Assembly: GCF_023053635.1 (NCBI RefSeq)
Contig: NC_086175.1
Span: 124,514,240 to 124,578,239 of the forward strand
Reading direction: 5' to 3'
DNA: 64,000 nucleotides
Source: Elgaria multicarinata webbii
Taxonomy: Eukaryota; Chordata; Lepidosauria; Squamata; Anguidae
Part shown: piece by piece, positions 54,001 through 59,421 of the stretch
Numbering within the stretch: the first letter of the stretch is position 1
Layout: each line of letters opens with the position of its first letter
The notes under the pieces: generated by a model
The model's input: only the letters and a program-made list of their open reading frames with translations
Told to the model about the DNA's origin: nothing
Database searches by the model: none
Made by a program: the position numbers and the translations under genes

Positions 54001-55618
54001 AATCCACCCTAAAGCATCCCTGACAGATGGTTATCCAGCTGCCTCTTGAAGGCCTCTAGTGTGGGAGAGGCCACAACCTCCCTAGGTAACTGATTCCATT
54101 GTCGTACTGCTCTAACAGTCAGGAAGTTTTTCCTGAGGTCCAGCTGGAATCTGGCTTCCTTTAACTTGAGCCCGTTATTCCATGTCCTGCACTCTGGGAG
54201 GATCGAGAAGAGATCCTGGCCCTCCTCTGTGTGACAACCTTTTAAGTATTTGAAGATCTATCATGTCTCCCCTCAATCTTCTCTTCTCCAGGCTAAACAT
54301 GCCCAGTTCTTTCAGTCTCTCTTCATAGGGCTTTGTTTCCAGACCCCTGATCATCCTGGTTGCCCTCCTCTGAACACGCTCCAGCTTGTCCATGCTACAG
54401 CAAAGAGAGAGAGAGACCCTGATCATATGTAGTTTCACATTTTAAACTCACTTAGATCAGGACTTCATCATTACTACCTAGGAATAAAATGGAGTTTGCA
54501 CCTATTGATGCTAAAGCGCATTGACTTGGGAGGAAGCGCCATACTGTTGTAGAAAAGGATAACGTATCTGAATAGTGGAAAAATAAGAATAAAACATGCT
54601 TCTGGCTGGAGACTACCTTACAATATTTAAGAAATTAAAATAGAGAAAAGGATTTTGCGATAACCAGCATCAGTCCAGATGGAAGTTATTGGGTGGTGGG
54701 GAGAGAGTCAGATTTTGGCCCCAAGTTCCAGCCTTCGCTGCACCACTGTTCCCCGGCTCCTACATCTTCTTGTGTTTGGGTGGTGCCGTTTTGGCTACAT
54801 CAGGACAGGCATTCCCAGAACTGAGTTCATTAATTAGTGGGTGAGACTTTGCTGAAGCCGAGGCTCACCTGGAGGAGCTGTTGCACCAGGGCTCCGCTTG
54901 AGGAAGGCAAGAATTTGAGCAAATATAGGGCGGGTTCCCCCCCCCCCTCCCGGCTCCAAGCCCACGTCCCTCATGAGTGAGGGCTGAACCACTAGAGACA
55001 AAGTTCTGAATTCCAGGCCTCCGGGGAGCCGCAAAAGAAACACACACGTGCACACGCCAGTTCGGATTTGCAACGAATTAAGGCAGCGCCCTCCTGCCCC
55101 ACCCCGCATCACCAGCACCAAGCGCCCTCGAGGTGGGTCGGACTACAACTCCTATCATCCCTACACACCTCAGCTCTGATTTGTAGCACATTAAGGCAGC
55201 CTTCGCCCCCTAAACGTCGCCCTCCAGATGCGACTTATTACCATTTCCATCATCCCCCAGCTCCGATTGGGAACCAATTAAGCCAGCCTTCCCCCTCGCC
55301 CCCTAACCCGACGCCCCCCCCATCCCGGTGTACTGGACTACAATTCCCATCACCCCCAGCCCTCACTGGCTTGTTTGATTGAGGCGAGGTTGGGGTTAGA
55401 GGCTGATTCAAGCCACCCTTCTTATTTTCCAGCTCAGTCCCTCGCTTGGTCAGGGGTCCCGCTGGAGACTGCTTCCCCCGCCCCACCGGAACCCCTTTCC
55501 CCAAAGAACGAGAGAAGAGCCTCGCGGACTACTCACCCACCAAGATCCCCAGCAGGAAAAGCGCCAGGAGAGCAGCCAGGCCCGGCCAGCTGCAGAGGGT
55601 CACCTTCCTCCTGCTCAT
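18360..55618 (-). CDS. NAALAD2: NAALAD2 (glutamate carboxypeptidase II family zinc peptidase), 19 coding exons
   Basis: A type II membrane ectoenzyme of peptidase family M28B that removes C-terminal glutamate from peptides such as N-acetyl-aspartyl-glutamate (family knowledge). The 19 exons listed separately, all AG/GT bordered and phase-consistent, total 2223 nt: 740 residues plus TAG, the same length as human NAALAD2 as I recall it. Order: a short basic cytosolic start (MSRRK), one membrane span (about residues 9-30), then protease, apical and dimerisation domains. Zinc ligands His367 and Asp377 (GGHRDSW...GGID), Glu415 and the catalytic base Glu414 (DAEEF), Asp443 and His543 (YPVYHTTYE) are present, as are substrate-site Arg200, Asn247, Arg453, Arg524, Arg526, Lys689 and Tyr690. 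Convergent with CHORDC1, as in human 11q14.3, which favours NAALAD2 over FOLH1. No disabling change is seen. Confidence 0.97.
18690..19259. mobile_element. GC-rich hAT-like element, copy 2
   Basis: Ends TAGGGCTGTGC and CGGAGCACAGCCCTA, 570 bp. Flanks ACGTTTAG and CCATTTAG form a decayed 8-bp duplication. The interior has repeated CTTCCGG...GGTAAGCCCCCC units. It lies just upstream (transcript sense) of NAALAD2 exon 19. Confidence 0.75.
19519..19622. repeat. Degenerate 'ACTACAACTCCCA' palindromic repeat
   Basis: It shares CTCCAGAT, TTGGACTACAACTCCCA and the GGCTGGGG turn with the palindromic MITE, but ends and duplications are lost. Similar remnants lie near 8090, 20590, 35828, 46935, 52095 and 57610. 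Confidence 0.5.
19726..19912. mobile_element. Short MITE with CCCTGTTCRGAYRACAC ends
   Basis: Left end CCCTGTTCGGATGACACACT and right end GTGTTGTCTGAACAGGG are inverted repeats over about 20 bp, spanning 187 bp. The end motif is shared with 4995-5517. A target duplication is not clear. Confidence 0.6.
20435..20527 (-). CDS. NAALAD2: NAALAD2 exon 18
   Basis: The acceptor is ATCTTCCAG and the donor GTAAGC. It encodes [20 protein letters not shown] and [10 protein letters not shown] of the dimerisation domain. Confidence 0.95.
20770..21112 (+). repeat. CR1 LINE 3' end, second subfamily
   Basis: It encodes the CR1 ORF2 C-terminus ([20 protein letters not shown], then [20 protein letters not shown]) and ends in a (ATGATTCT)-type tail. 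Same subfamily as 29247, 47438, 53940, 58366 and 60990. Confidence 0.88.
21602..21683 (-). CDS. NAALAD2: NAALAD2 exon 17
   Basis: The acceptor is TATTTACAG and the donor GTAAGT. It encodes [20 protein letters not shown] and LQLDEN. The NFT sequon is shared with the family. Confidence 0.94.
22480..22615 (+). repeat. Old LINE 3' end fragment
   Basis: TGTAAGCCACCTGGAG followed by GGGTGGGATTAAAAATGCCAT resembles LINE 3' tails of the L2/CR1 clade. Weak and short. Confidence 0.35.
22684..22948 (-). CDS. NAALAD2: NAALAD2 exon 16 (zinc ligand His543)
   Basis: The acceptor is CCCCAACAG and the donor GTGAGC. It is the longest exon, 88 codons: [40 protein letters not shown] and so on to EMYGVSF. His543 completes the zinc site. 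Confidence 0.96.
24174..24707. mobile_element. GC-rich hAT-like element, copy 3
   Basis: Ends TAGGGCTGTGCTCC and GTGCACAGCCCTA, 534 bp. Flanks GTTTATAT and GTGTATAT form an 8-bp duplication with one change. Poly-G tracts and several CAGGTAAGT motifs lie inside. It lies in NAALAD2 intron 15. Confidence 0.8.
24838..25281 (+). mobile_element. Possible LTR fossil
   Basis: A TATAAAA box near 25025 and AATAAA near 25170 are spaced as in an LTR, and the stretch can be framed TG...CA. No clear target duplication and no coding remnant; limits are approximate. Confidence 0.35.
25335..25480 (-). repeat. LINE tail with (ATT)n microsatellite
   Basis: (TTA)n at about 25337-25380 is followed by TTTATATAGCACCATCAGTG and the GCAAGACCCTGCCGCATAGG block, the same 3' UTR as the LINE at 37143-37890, on the minus strand. 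Confidence 0.7.
25610..25700 (-). CDS. NAALAD2: NAALAD2 exon 15 (substrate arginines 524, 526)
   Basis: The acceptor is CTGGGCAG and the donor GTAAGC. It encodes [20 protein letters not shown] and [16 protein letters not shown] carries the two arginines that bind the acidic P1 side chain. Confidence 0.95.
26169..26260 (-). CDS. NAALAD2: NAALAD2 exon 14
   Basis: The acceptor is CTCACTAG and the donor GTAGGA. It encodes [20 protein letters not shown] and [10 protein letters not shown]. Confidence 0.95.
26283..27216 (-). repeat. L2/CR1-clade LINE 3' end, split by an inverted-repeat insertion
   Basis: Minus-strand coding remnants ([20 protein letters not shown], then after the insertion the ..[14 protein letters not shown].. 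type end) run to a TAATAAATA tail near 26283. The insertion at 26672-27098 separates the two parts. Confidence 0.75.
26672..27098. mobile_element. Inverted-repeat insertion with hammerhead-like core, copy 2
   Basis: Arms of about 195 bp (26673-26868 and 26880-27070) pair with roughly 97% identity (about six mismatches by eye). Flanked by an exact 10-bp duplication GCCAATGGTG (26662-26671 and 27099-27108) within a LINE. Each arm holds a YTGAGGAAGAACGC...GCGTTCGAAACGCGT block (minus 26792-26760; plus 26952-26984) followed by AATAAAA. Confidence 0.8.
27217..27575 (+). repeat. L2/CR1-clade LINE 3' end
   Basis: It encodes [20 protein letters not shown] and [14 protein letters not shown], then the 3' UTR with CCCAGAGAGCTCCGGCTATT and a (TAAA)n tail. 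It sits head to head with the LINE at 26283-27216. Confidence 0.85.
27587..27716. mobile_element. Palindromic hAT-like MITE, copy 2
   Basis: A 130-bp palindrome with CAGCCTTCCTCAACCTGG ends, flanked by exact 8-bp duplications TTCTAGGA (27579-27586 and 27717-27724). It lies against the tail of the preceding LINE. Confidence 0.9.
27880..27942. repeat. Purine-rich GGA/GAA tract
   Basis: AGGAAGAAGAGG-type simple sequence on plus, so a CU-rich tract in the NAALAD2 transcript about 20 bases after the exon 13 donor. Confidence 0.7.
27962..28029 (-). CDS. NAALAD2: NAALAD2 exon 13
   Basis: The acceptor is GATTTTCAG and the donor GTACAA. It encodes [20 protein letters not shown] and KE. Asn449-His-Thr keeps an N-glycosylation sequon at the human site, and Arg453 is of the arginine patch. 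A pyrimidine-rich tract (transcript sense) follows the donor within 25 bases. Confidence 0.95.
28156..28339. mobile_element. Palindromic MITE, 'CAGTGGAGGCTGGTGGC' family, copy 1
   Basis: Inverted ends CAGTGGAGGCTGGTGGCTCC and GGAGCCACCAGCTTCCACTG, 184 bp. Flanks CGATTTGA and CTATTTGC are compatible with a decayed 8-bp duplication. A diverged relative is at 41417-41626. Confidence 0.7.
29040..29826 (-). repeat. Unclassified dispersed repeat, interrupted by a CR1
   Basis: Minus-strand sequence from 29826 (CAGTGTCGGCTCCAGGTTTTGG) matches 39312-39640 on plus, and so does 29165-29040 (GGTGAACAAGCAGGTTGC). The CR1 at 29247-29645 lies between the parts. No coding capacity seen. Confidence 0.6.
29247..29645 (-). 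repeat. CR1 LINE 3' end, second subfamily
   Basis: It starts ATAGAATCATAGAATAG on plus (the reversed 3' tail) and reads the CR1 ORF2 end backwards up to TTCAGTCTCTCTTA. Inserted into the unclassified repeat. Confidence 0.88.
30452..30540 (+). repeat. L2/CR1-clade LINE tail with (TAAA)n
   Basis: GCCCAGAGAGCTCCGGCTAT then GGGCGGTATAGAAATG and a long (AAAT)n run. Confidence 0.75.
30541..31208. other. NAALAD2 intron 12, no feature seen
   Basis: Unique-looking intron sequence; no repeat family recognised. Confidence 0.35.
31209..31272 (-). CDS. NAALAD2: NAALAD2 exon 12 (zinc ligand Asp443)
   Basis: The acceptor is AATTTCAG and the donor GTGAAT. It encodes [20 protein letters not shown] plus E. 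Asp443 in the TDSS motif is a zinc ligand. Confidence 0.95.
31560..31965 (-). repeat. L2/CR1-clade LINE 3' end
   Basis: On the minus strand: [20 protein letters not shown], then [18 protein letters not shown], a 3' UTR and an (ATC)n tail at 31570-31596. Confidence 0.82.
32178..32260 (-). CDS. NAALAD2: NAALAD2 exon 11 (catalytic Glu414, Glu415)
   Basis: The acceptor is CTTTCTGCAG and the donor GTAAGC. It encodes [20 protein letters not shown] and GSTEWAE. Glu414 is the general base; Glu415 is a zinc ligand. Confidence 0.97.
32500..32900 (+). repeat. CR1 LINE 3' fragment
   Basis: GGGGAGACATGATAGAGGTG through the CTTCTTCACACAG and GGACTAGATAGACC blocks; diverged and lacking the terminal repeats. 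In NAALAD2 intron 10. Confidence 0.8.
33903..34683. mobile_element. GC-rich hAT-like element, copy 4 (longest)
   Basis: Starts TAGGGCTGTGCATGG and ends GTGGTGCACAACCATA, 781 bp, flanked by exact 8-bp duplications CTGAATAT (33895-33902 and 34684-34691). The interior differs from the other copies (GCCTCGG...-type units), so it is a subfamily. Its right end is 122 bases from NAALAD2 exon 10. Confidence 0.8.
34806..34925 (-). CDS. NAALAD2: NAALAD2 exon 10 (zinc ligands His367, Asp377)
   Basis: The acceptor is CTGTAG and the donor GTAACG. It encodes [20 protein letters not shown] then [19 protein letters not shown]. His367 binds zinc 1 and Asp377 bridges both zincs. The exon is flanked closely by two hAT-like insertions, 61 bases upstream and 122 bases downstream. 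Confidence 0.96.
34987..35705. mobile_element. GC-rich hAT-like element, 'CAGGGCCGGTGC' family
   Basis: Ends CAGGGCCGGTGC and GGCACCGGCCCTG, 719 bp, flanked by exact 8-bp duplications TATACTGG (34979-34986 and 35706-35713). Ends fit the hAT terminal pattern YARNG. A frame of over 200 codons runs through it but resembles no transposase. It lies 61 bases upstream of NAALAD2 exon 10. Confidence 0.85.
35885..36787 (+). repeat. CR1 LINE 3' end, split by a palindromic MITE
   Basis: Encodes parts of CR1 ORF2 ([33 protein letters not shown]; then [20 protein letters not shown]) and the full 3' UTR to CTTATGTTCATATG. The MITE at 36142-36273 interrupts it. Confidence 0.88.
36142..36273. mobile_element. 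Palindromic hAT-like MITE, copy 3
   Basis: A 132-bp palindrome with the CAGCCTTCC ends, flanked by exact 8-bp duplications GACTGGAG (36134-36141 and 36274-36281). The target is CR1 coding sequence, so it is younger than that CR1. Confidence 0.92.
36914..36999 (-). CDS. NAALAD2: NAALAD2 exon 9
   Basis: The acceptor is CCTTCAG and the donor GTGAGT. It encodes [20 protein letters not shown] and TITGVVEP. Confidence 0.95.
37143..37890 (-). repeat. L2/CR1-clade LINE 3' end with 167-codon open frame
   Basis: The minus strand reads an unbroken reverse-transcriptase C-terminus: [60 protein letters not shown], then a 3' UTR ending in an (AAT)n tail near 37143. Its 5' truncation point lies between about 37880 and 37905. 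Confidence 0.9.
37911..38009 (-). CDS. NAALAD2: NAALAD2 exon 8
   Basis: The acceptor is CTGCCACAG and the donor GTCAGT. It encodes [20 protein letters not shown] and [17 protein letters not shown] fragment begins within about 30 bases of this donor. Confidence 0.94.
38445..38538 (-). CDS. NAALAD2: NAALAD2 exon 7
   Basis: The acceptor is TTTCTCAG and the donor GTACGT. It encodes [20 protein letters not shown] and [10 protein letters not shown]. The IPVHPIGY block is diagnostic of the family. Confidence 0.95.
39312..39640 (+). repeat. Unclassified dispersed repeat, second copy
   Basis: CAGTGTTGGCTCTAGGTTTTG to the GAGAAGCAACTCCAGG block; matches 29826-29040 read on the other strand, without the CR1. 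Confidence 0.6.
39735..40145 (+). repeat. L2/CR1-clade LINE 3' end
   Basis: [20 protein letters not shown], then [20 protein letters not shown]; a 3' UTR ends GGGGAGCGGTAAATAAAAAT and (AAAT)n. Same subfamily as 43196-43445. Confidence 0.85.
40313..40499 (-). CDS. NAALAD2: NAALAD2 exon 6
   Basis: The acceptor is CTCTGTAG and the donor GTGAGC. It encodes [20 protein letters not shown] through [20 protein letters not shown], including Asn247 of the substrate pocket. It belongs to the apical (PA-like) domain. Confidence 0.96.
41250..41395 (+). repeat. L2/CR1-clade LINE 3' UTR with (CAT)n tail
   Basis: TTGTAAACCGCCCAGAGACG then CAGAATATAAATCATCATCA. Only the 3' end is present. Confidence 0.7.
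41417..41626. mobile_element. Palindromic MITE, 'CAGTGGAGGCTGGTGGC' family, copy 2
   Basis: Inverted ends CAGTCAAGGCTGGTGGC and GGCCACCAGTTTCCAATG, 210 bp; the arms also share TTTCAGTCAGAACTCTAAAG with copy 1. The flanks only loosely suggest a duplication. Confidence 0.6.
41808..41933 (-). CDS. NAALAD2: NAALAD2 exon 5
   Basis: The acceptor AG is at 41935-41934 and the donor is GTAAGT. Forty-two codons: [20 protein letters not shown] then [20 protein letters not shown] and NK, with substrate-site Arg200. I chose this AG over the next one (four bases later) because only it keeps the frame with exon 4. Confidence 0.92.
42560..42985 (+). repeat. LINE 3' end, diverged
   Basis: CTTACCGATACAACCCTACA opens a decayed reverse-transcriptase end; a 3' UTR with AACCACCCTGGAAACTGATG and (AAAT)n tail follows. 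Confidence 0.6.
43196..43445 (-). repeat. L2/CR1-clade LINE fragment
   Basis: Minus strand reads [20 protein letters not shown] and [20 protein letters not shown], matching 39735-40145. Confidence 0.8.
43965..44075 (+). repeat. CR1 LINE fragment
   Basis: GTCACACAGTGTTAACCTGT then TTAGATGGTTTTAAGAAAGA, a diverged piece of the CR1 3' coding end. Confidence 0.5.
44100..44410 (-). repeat. LINE 3' fragment, diverged
   Basis: A-rich 3' UTR-like sequence then GTCACTACTGAAAAGGCCCT, the block seen in L2/CR1-clade copies at 31860. Confidence 0.5.
44718..44819 (-). CDS. NAALAD2: NAALAD2 exon 4
   Basis: The acceptor is GAATAG and the donor GTAAGG. It encodes [20 protein letters not shown] then [14 protein letters not shown]. 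The end reads GVPM where mammals have GMPE. Confidence 0.92.
44900..45091 (+). repeat. L2/CR1-clade LINE tail with (AAT)n
   Basis: TTGTAAACAGCCCAGAGAGC, then GGGCAGTATATAAATG and an (AAT)n microsatellite of about 17 units ending at 45091. Confidence 0.8.
45092..46408. other. NAALAD2 intron 3, little recognised
   Basis: Contains a poly-T/poly-A hairpin at about 45149-45177 and a T-run at 45894-45907. No exon or clear repeat family seen. Confidence 0.35.
46409..46595 (-). CDS. NAALAD2: NAALAD2 exon 3
   Basis: The acceptor is GTCCCAG and the donor GTAAAG. It encodes [20 protein letters not shown], then [20 protein letters not shown] and [18 protein letters not shown], matching the human protein over its length. 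Confidence 0.96.
46930..47192 (+). repeat. CR1 LINE 3' end
   Basis: Only the 3' UTR (CCAGTTGCTGGGGAACATGG to GATGTTCTTATG). It is preceded by a piece of the ACTACAACTCCC-type repeat. Confidence 0.85.
47438..47885 (-). repeat. CR1 LINE 3' end, second subfamily
   Basis: Begins ATAGAATCATAGAATAGCAG (reversed tail) and reads CR1 ORF2 backwards to GATCATCCTGGTTGCC. Confidence 0.88.
48480..49300 (-). repeat. CR1 LINE 3' end, about 820 bp
   Basis: From ACGAACATAAGAAGAGCCAT through the 3' UTR and the ORF2 end, with upstream blocks TTTGTATAAAGGTAGTATGA and CCTAACATGGAGTTTGCC. Among the longest CR1 copies here; several frame breaks. Confidence 0.88.
49878..49989 (-). CDS. NAALAD2: NAALAD2 exon 2
   Basis: The acceptor is ACATGCAG and the donor GTAAGT. 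It encodes the juxtamembrane stalk ([16 protein letters not shown]...) and the conserved helix start [14 protein letters not shown]. The stalk is poorly conserved with mammals, as expected. Confidence 0.94.
49990..51274. other. NAALAD2 intron 1, distal part
   Basis: No firm feature. Near 50470 (ATTCGGACAACATGG) a motif resembles the ends of the 4995 and 19726 MITEs, but no proper partner end was found. Confidence 0.3.
51275..51437 (-). repeat. CR1 LINE 3' end, short
   Basis: AGAATCATAGAATAGCATAG to CCACAACCTCCCTAGGTAA: the last ~160 bp of the second CR1 subfamily. Confidence 0.85.
51438..53169. other. NAALAD2 intron 1, middle part
   Basis: Mostly unique. Contains one degenerate ACTCCAGATGTTTTGGACTT repeat near 52100-52330 and a G-run at 52791-52799. 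No gene seen. Confidence 0.3.
53170..53290 (-). repeat. SINE fragment
   Basis: TCACAACAACCCTGTAGGTT and GAACCTGGGTCTCACC (a B-box-like part read in reverse) resemble the tRNA SINEs at 1265 and 61391. Confidence 0.5.
53938..54395 (-). repeat. CR1 LINE 3' end, second subfamily
   Basis: AAGAATCATAGAATAGCAGA to AACACGCTCCAGCTTGTCCA; minus strand reads [20 protein letters not shown] then [20 protein letters not shown]. Confidence 0.88.
55537..55618 (-). CDS. NAALAD2: NAALAD2 exon 1 (start codon, membrane anchor)
   Basis: ATG lies at 55618-55616 and the donor GTGAGT follows 55537. It encodes [20 protein letters not shown] then FLLGILV: basic residues followed by a hydrophobic run, the type II signal-anchor typical of this family. 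Exon 2 continues with Gly-Trp, the junction used in the human paralogues. Confidence 0.93.
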
Positions 55619-56098
55619 GGCGAGTCTTCCCAAGTGCAGGCAGGTTCGCTCGGCAGCCAAACGGGCTGCAACCCTCTTGGCCCGCCCAGGGGACCCACCC
55701 ATCTCTCCTCCTCCTGGGATTCTCTCTCTCTCTCTCTCTCATATATGAAGAGAAAGGGGAGAGAGAGTTGAGCTGAGGTTACTGGAGGGGCGCTCCAGGC
55801 CAGGCGCTCGCCCATGTGTGGGCACTGGACGTCCCCTGACGGCACCGGGCTCGGTTTCCTCCCCCACCCCTCCCAGGACCCAGCTGATCACAAACAAGCA
55901 GCAGCAGAGAATGGCCAAAAGGTTACAAAGAAAGCAACAGGTCCCGGGGATGGGAGGAGAGTTGAATTGGAGAGTTGCAATTTGCCTTGGTGTCTAAGAC
56001 TTCACCCCTGCAAGGTAAGGCTTCTTTCAAATTATCATCATCTTGTGGCGGAGCGTGAAACATCTCTAGTGCGTTTTTTTTAATTGATTAATTTTGTT
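55619..56098 (-). promoter_or_regulatory. NAALAD2 5' flank, probable promoter
   Basis: This is GC-richer than the surroundings, with a (TC)n run at about 55727-55740 and no clear TATA box at a normal spacing from the ATG. A hAT-like element begins at 56099. The location upstream of exon 1 is the only reason for the call; no factor site is claimed. Confidence 0.35.
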
Positions 56099-56419
56099 TA
56101 GGGTGACCCTATGAACAGGAGGGCAGGGCTCCTGTATCTTTAACAGGTGTATTGAAAAGGGAATTTCAGCAGGTGTCGTTTGTATATATGAAGAACCTGG
56201 GAAAATTTCCTCTTCATCACAATAGTTAAAGCTGCAGGTGCCCTGCTCTCTTTTAAAACCAGTCACTCGAGTATAGCTCCTGCAGCTTTAACTCTGGTGA
56301 TGAAGAGGGGATTTCACCAGGTTCTCCATATATACAAAGGACACCTGCTGAAATTCCCTTTTCTATGCAACTGTTAAAGATACTGGAGCCCTGTCCTCCT
56401 CTTCATATGGTCACCCCTA
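56099..56419. mobile_element. Foldback hAT-like MITE 'TAGGGTGACC', copy 1
   Basis: 321 bp; ends TAGGGTGACC and GGTCACCCCTA; exact 8-bp flanking duplications ATTTTGTT (56091-56098 and 56420-56427). The two halves are near inverse copies, each with TTTAACAG, GGAATTTCAGCAGGTGTC and AGCTGCAGG blocks. Confidence 0.9.
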
Positions 56420-56684
56420 ATTTTGTTCAAAACATTTCTTGGCTGCCTTTTGAGGGCAGACACTGTCCCAAGGTGGCTTACAGCAAGAACATGCATAAAC
56501 AGTTAAAATATTAAGAGCAGTAAAAATGTAAACACAATAAAAGAGCAATAAAATACAACAATAAAGCCAACAATGAAACCAGCAAGAGGAACAATGGCAA
56601 AAACAGCAAGGACAAATAGTCATGTCAAGAGAAGGACAGGGTGAAATAATGTTTTCAAGGGCTTCTTAAAAGCCGCAATAAAAA

Positions 56685-57130
56685 CTTAAGAAGAGCTCAG
56701 CTGGATCAGACTAAGGGCCCATCTAATCCAGCATTCAGTTAACACAGTGCACAACCAGCTGTTGACCAGGAACTCACATGCAGGGCATGATGCAACAGCA
56801 CCCTCCCACCCATGTTCCCCAGCATATATCGGCTTACTGCCTATGATGCTGGAGGTAGCACATAGCCATCAGGACTAGTAGCCATTGATAGCCTTCTCCT
56901 CCAGAAATTTATCCAACCTCCTGTTAAAGCCATCCAAATTGGTGGCAACACATCTTGTGGTAACGAATTCCGTAGTTTAACTATGGAATATGTAAAGAAG
57001 TCCTTCCTTCTCATTTGTCTTGTGTCTCCCACCAATCAGCTTCATGAGATGATTCCGGATTCTAGTATTATGGGAGAAGGAGAAAAATGTCTCCTTATTC
57101 ACATTCTCTACACCATGCATAAGAGCATGG
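56685..57130 (-). repeat. CR1 LINE 3' end
   Basis: GAGCTCAGCTGGATCAGACT to TTCACATTCTCTACACCATG; a more diverged copy than those at 1853 and 15658. Confidence 0.82.
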
Positions 57131-57189
57131 TGGACCTCTGATGGGAGCTTGTTCTAAAGGTGTGGGGCCATCACAGAGGTCCTCTTATA

Positions 57190-57377
57190 TGTGATTATTT
57201 ATTTATTTTCATTTAAATGCCGCCCCATAGCCGAAACTCTGTGGGTGGTTTACAAAGTTTAAAAACAATGAACATTAAAAACAAATATACAAAAAAAAAT
57301 CAAAAAATCAAAAGCATAACAATAACTATCCATTTAAAACCATGTTTTAGCACCATGTACATTGATGGTGCTATATA

Positions 57378-57422
<45 letters not shown>
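57190..57422 (-). repeat. L2/CR1-clade LINE 3' UTR followed by an (ATA)n tail
   Basis: GCCGCCCCATAGCCGAAACT on plus is the inverse of the usual tail. From 57345 a second tail, ATTGATGGTGCTATATAAAT, ends in (AAT)n at 57377-57422 on plus. Confidence 0.65.
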
Positions 57423-57425
<3 letters not shown>

Positions 57426-57879
57426 GTTATGTGATCAACCGCCTAATTGCTGTCATGGGTGAGCAAAGGAGAAGGACCTCTAATCTGAAAGTGCAGGCAG
57501 GCTGATATGGGAGAAGGTCAAGAACAGCACTTTGAATCTGTTCAAAGTGAAATACACCACTAACCAGTGCAGCTGGAGCACTCTAAGGAAAAGAGACCCT
57601 TGAGCAGGCTTTCCTAACCTGGTGTTGTTTTCTAGATGTTTTCTACAGCTCTCATCATTCCATCACATCTAAAGGGCACCAGGTTGGAGAAGGGTGCTCT
57701 TGACAATGTCCAAAGTGCTTTTCCATTCCACCTTTTGAAAGTGCTTGGGTGGGTGGGGGTTGCCTTCATCTCAGCAGAATAGGAGGAATCTGATGAGGCT
57801 GTGTGGTGTGGAATCCAGGCTGAAGGAGCATGCTTTACCCTGGATGAATCGCACTGGAGCCTCTTGGTGGGCTGTCTTC

Positions 57880-58194
57880 TAAGGTGACCATATGGAGGAC
57901 AGGGCTCCTGTATCTTTAATAGTTGTATGGAAAACGGAATTTCAGCAGGTGTCATTTGTATGCCTGCACCATCTGGTGAAATTCCGTCTTCATCACAACA
58001 GTCAAAGCTGCAGGAGCCCTGCCCTTTTGACCAAATACAACAGAGGGCAGGGCTCCTGCAGTTTTAACTGTTGTGGTGAAGAGGGAATTTCACCAGGTGC
58101 TTTATGCATACAAATGACACTTGCTGAAATTCCCTTTTCTATTCAACCATTAAAGATATAGGAGCCCCGTCCTCCTTTTCATATGGTCACCCTA
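57880..58194. mobile_element. Foldback hAT-like MITE 'TAGGGTGACC', copy 2
   Basis: 315 bp; ends TAAGGTGACC and GGTCACCCTA; 8-bp flanks CTGTCTTC (57872-57879) and CTGTCTTT (58195-58202), one change. Same two-half foldback plan as copy 1. Confidence 0.9.
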
Positions 58195-58365
58195 CTGTCT
58201 TTACAGCACCAGGTTGGCCCCACCCCTCTCCAAAACCCCGCAGTTTTCCTTTCCCCGGGTTGCGTCAGATAATCCCAACACCGAGCAGGAAGTGCGGGTT
58301 TTCTAGTGGCCATACAGTTACTGGAGCCGCCCCTCCCACTTCCAGATAAAAGGCAACCAATTGCT

Positions 58366-59193
58366 TTTACAACAGAATGAAATTTACAAAAACAACAGAA
58401 TGAAATTTAATAGGGATAAATGCCAAGTTCTACATTTAGGGAATAGAAACCAAATGCACAGTTACAAGATGGGGGACACTTGGCTCAGCAATACTACAAA
58501 TGAGAAAGATCTTGGAATTGTTGTAGATCACAAGCTGAATATGAGCCAACAGTGCAATATGGCTGCAAGAAAGGCAAATGCTATTTTGGGCTGCATTAAT
58601 AGAAGTATAGCTTCCAAATCACGTGAGGTACTGGTTCCTCTCTATTCGGCCCTGGTTAGGCCTCATCTAGAGTATTGCGTCCAGTTCTGGGCTCCACAAT
58701 TCAAGAAGGACGCAGACAAGCTGGAGCGTGTTCAGAAGAGGGCAACGAGGATGATCAGAGGTCTAGAAACAAAGCCCTATGAAGAGAGACTGAAAGAACT
58801 GGGCATGTTTAGCCTGGAGAAGTGAAGATTGAGGGGAGACATGATAGCACTCTTCAAATACTTAAAAGGTTGTCACACAGAGGAGGGCCAGGATCTCTTC
58901 TCGATCCTCCCAGAGTGCAGGACACGGAATAACGGGCTCAAGTTAAAGGAAGCCAGATTCCGGCTGGACATCAGGAAAAACTTCCTGACTGTTAGAGCAG
59001 TGCGACGGTGGAATCAGCTACCTAGGGAGGTTGTGGGCTCTCCCACACTGGGGGCATTCAAGAGGCAGCTGGACAACCATCTGTCAGGGATGCTTTAGGG
59101 TGGATTCCTGCATTGAGCAGGGGGTTGGACTCGATGGCCTTGTAGGCCCCTTCCAACTCTGCTATTCTATGATTCTATGATTCTATGATTCTA
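58366..59193 (+). repeat. CR1 LINE 3' end, 828 bp, one stop in ORF2
   Basis: Reads [60 protein letters not shown] and on to NHLSGML, with a single in-frame TGA after GMFSLEK. The 3' UTR ends in three ATGATTCT-type units. The best-preserved CR1 here. Confidence 0.93.
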
Positions 59194-59421
59194 CCAGAGA
59201 CCACCCCAGAGTGACACCAGATGGTGGAAGAACTGTACTGCCATTGCTACCATTTTAAAGAGTCAGGGTAAGTCCCTGGCTTTTTCAGTGCACAGCTTTG
59301 TGGGAAAACCCCGCAGTAGCTATGGAGCTGCAGCTCCATCGTATAACTGATGCAGGGCAGATCTGCAACCACCACAGGGCTTTCCATGTTTATAGACAGC
59401 CCCTGCGTTAAAGGAATAAGC

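Noticed and set aside
18360-55618. Calling the minus-strand gene FOLH1 instead of NAALAD2
   Set aside because: The length (740 residues), close match to human NAALAD2 in exons 3, 5, 6, 14 and 19, and the CHORDC1 neighbour all favour NAALAD2.
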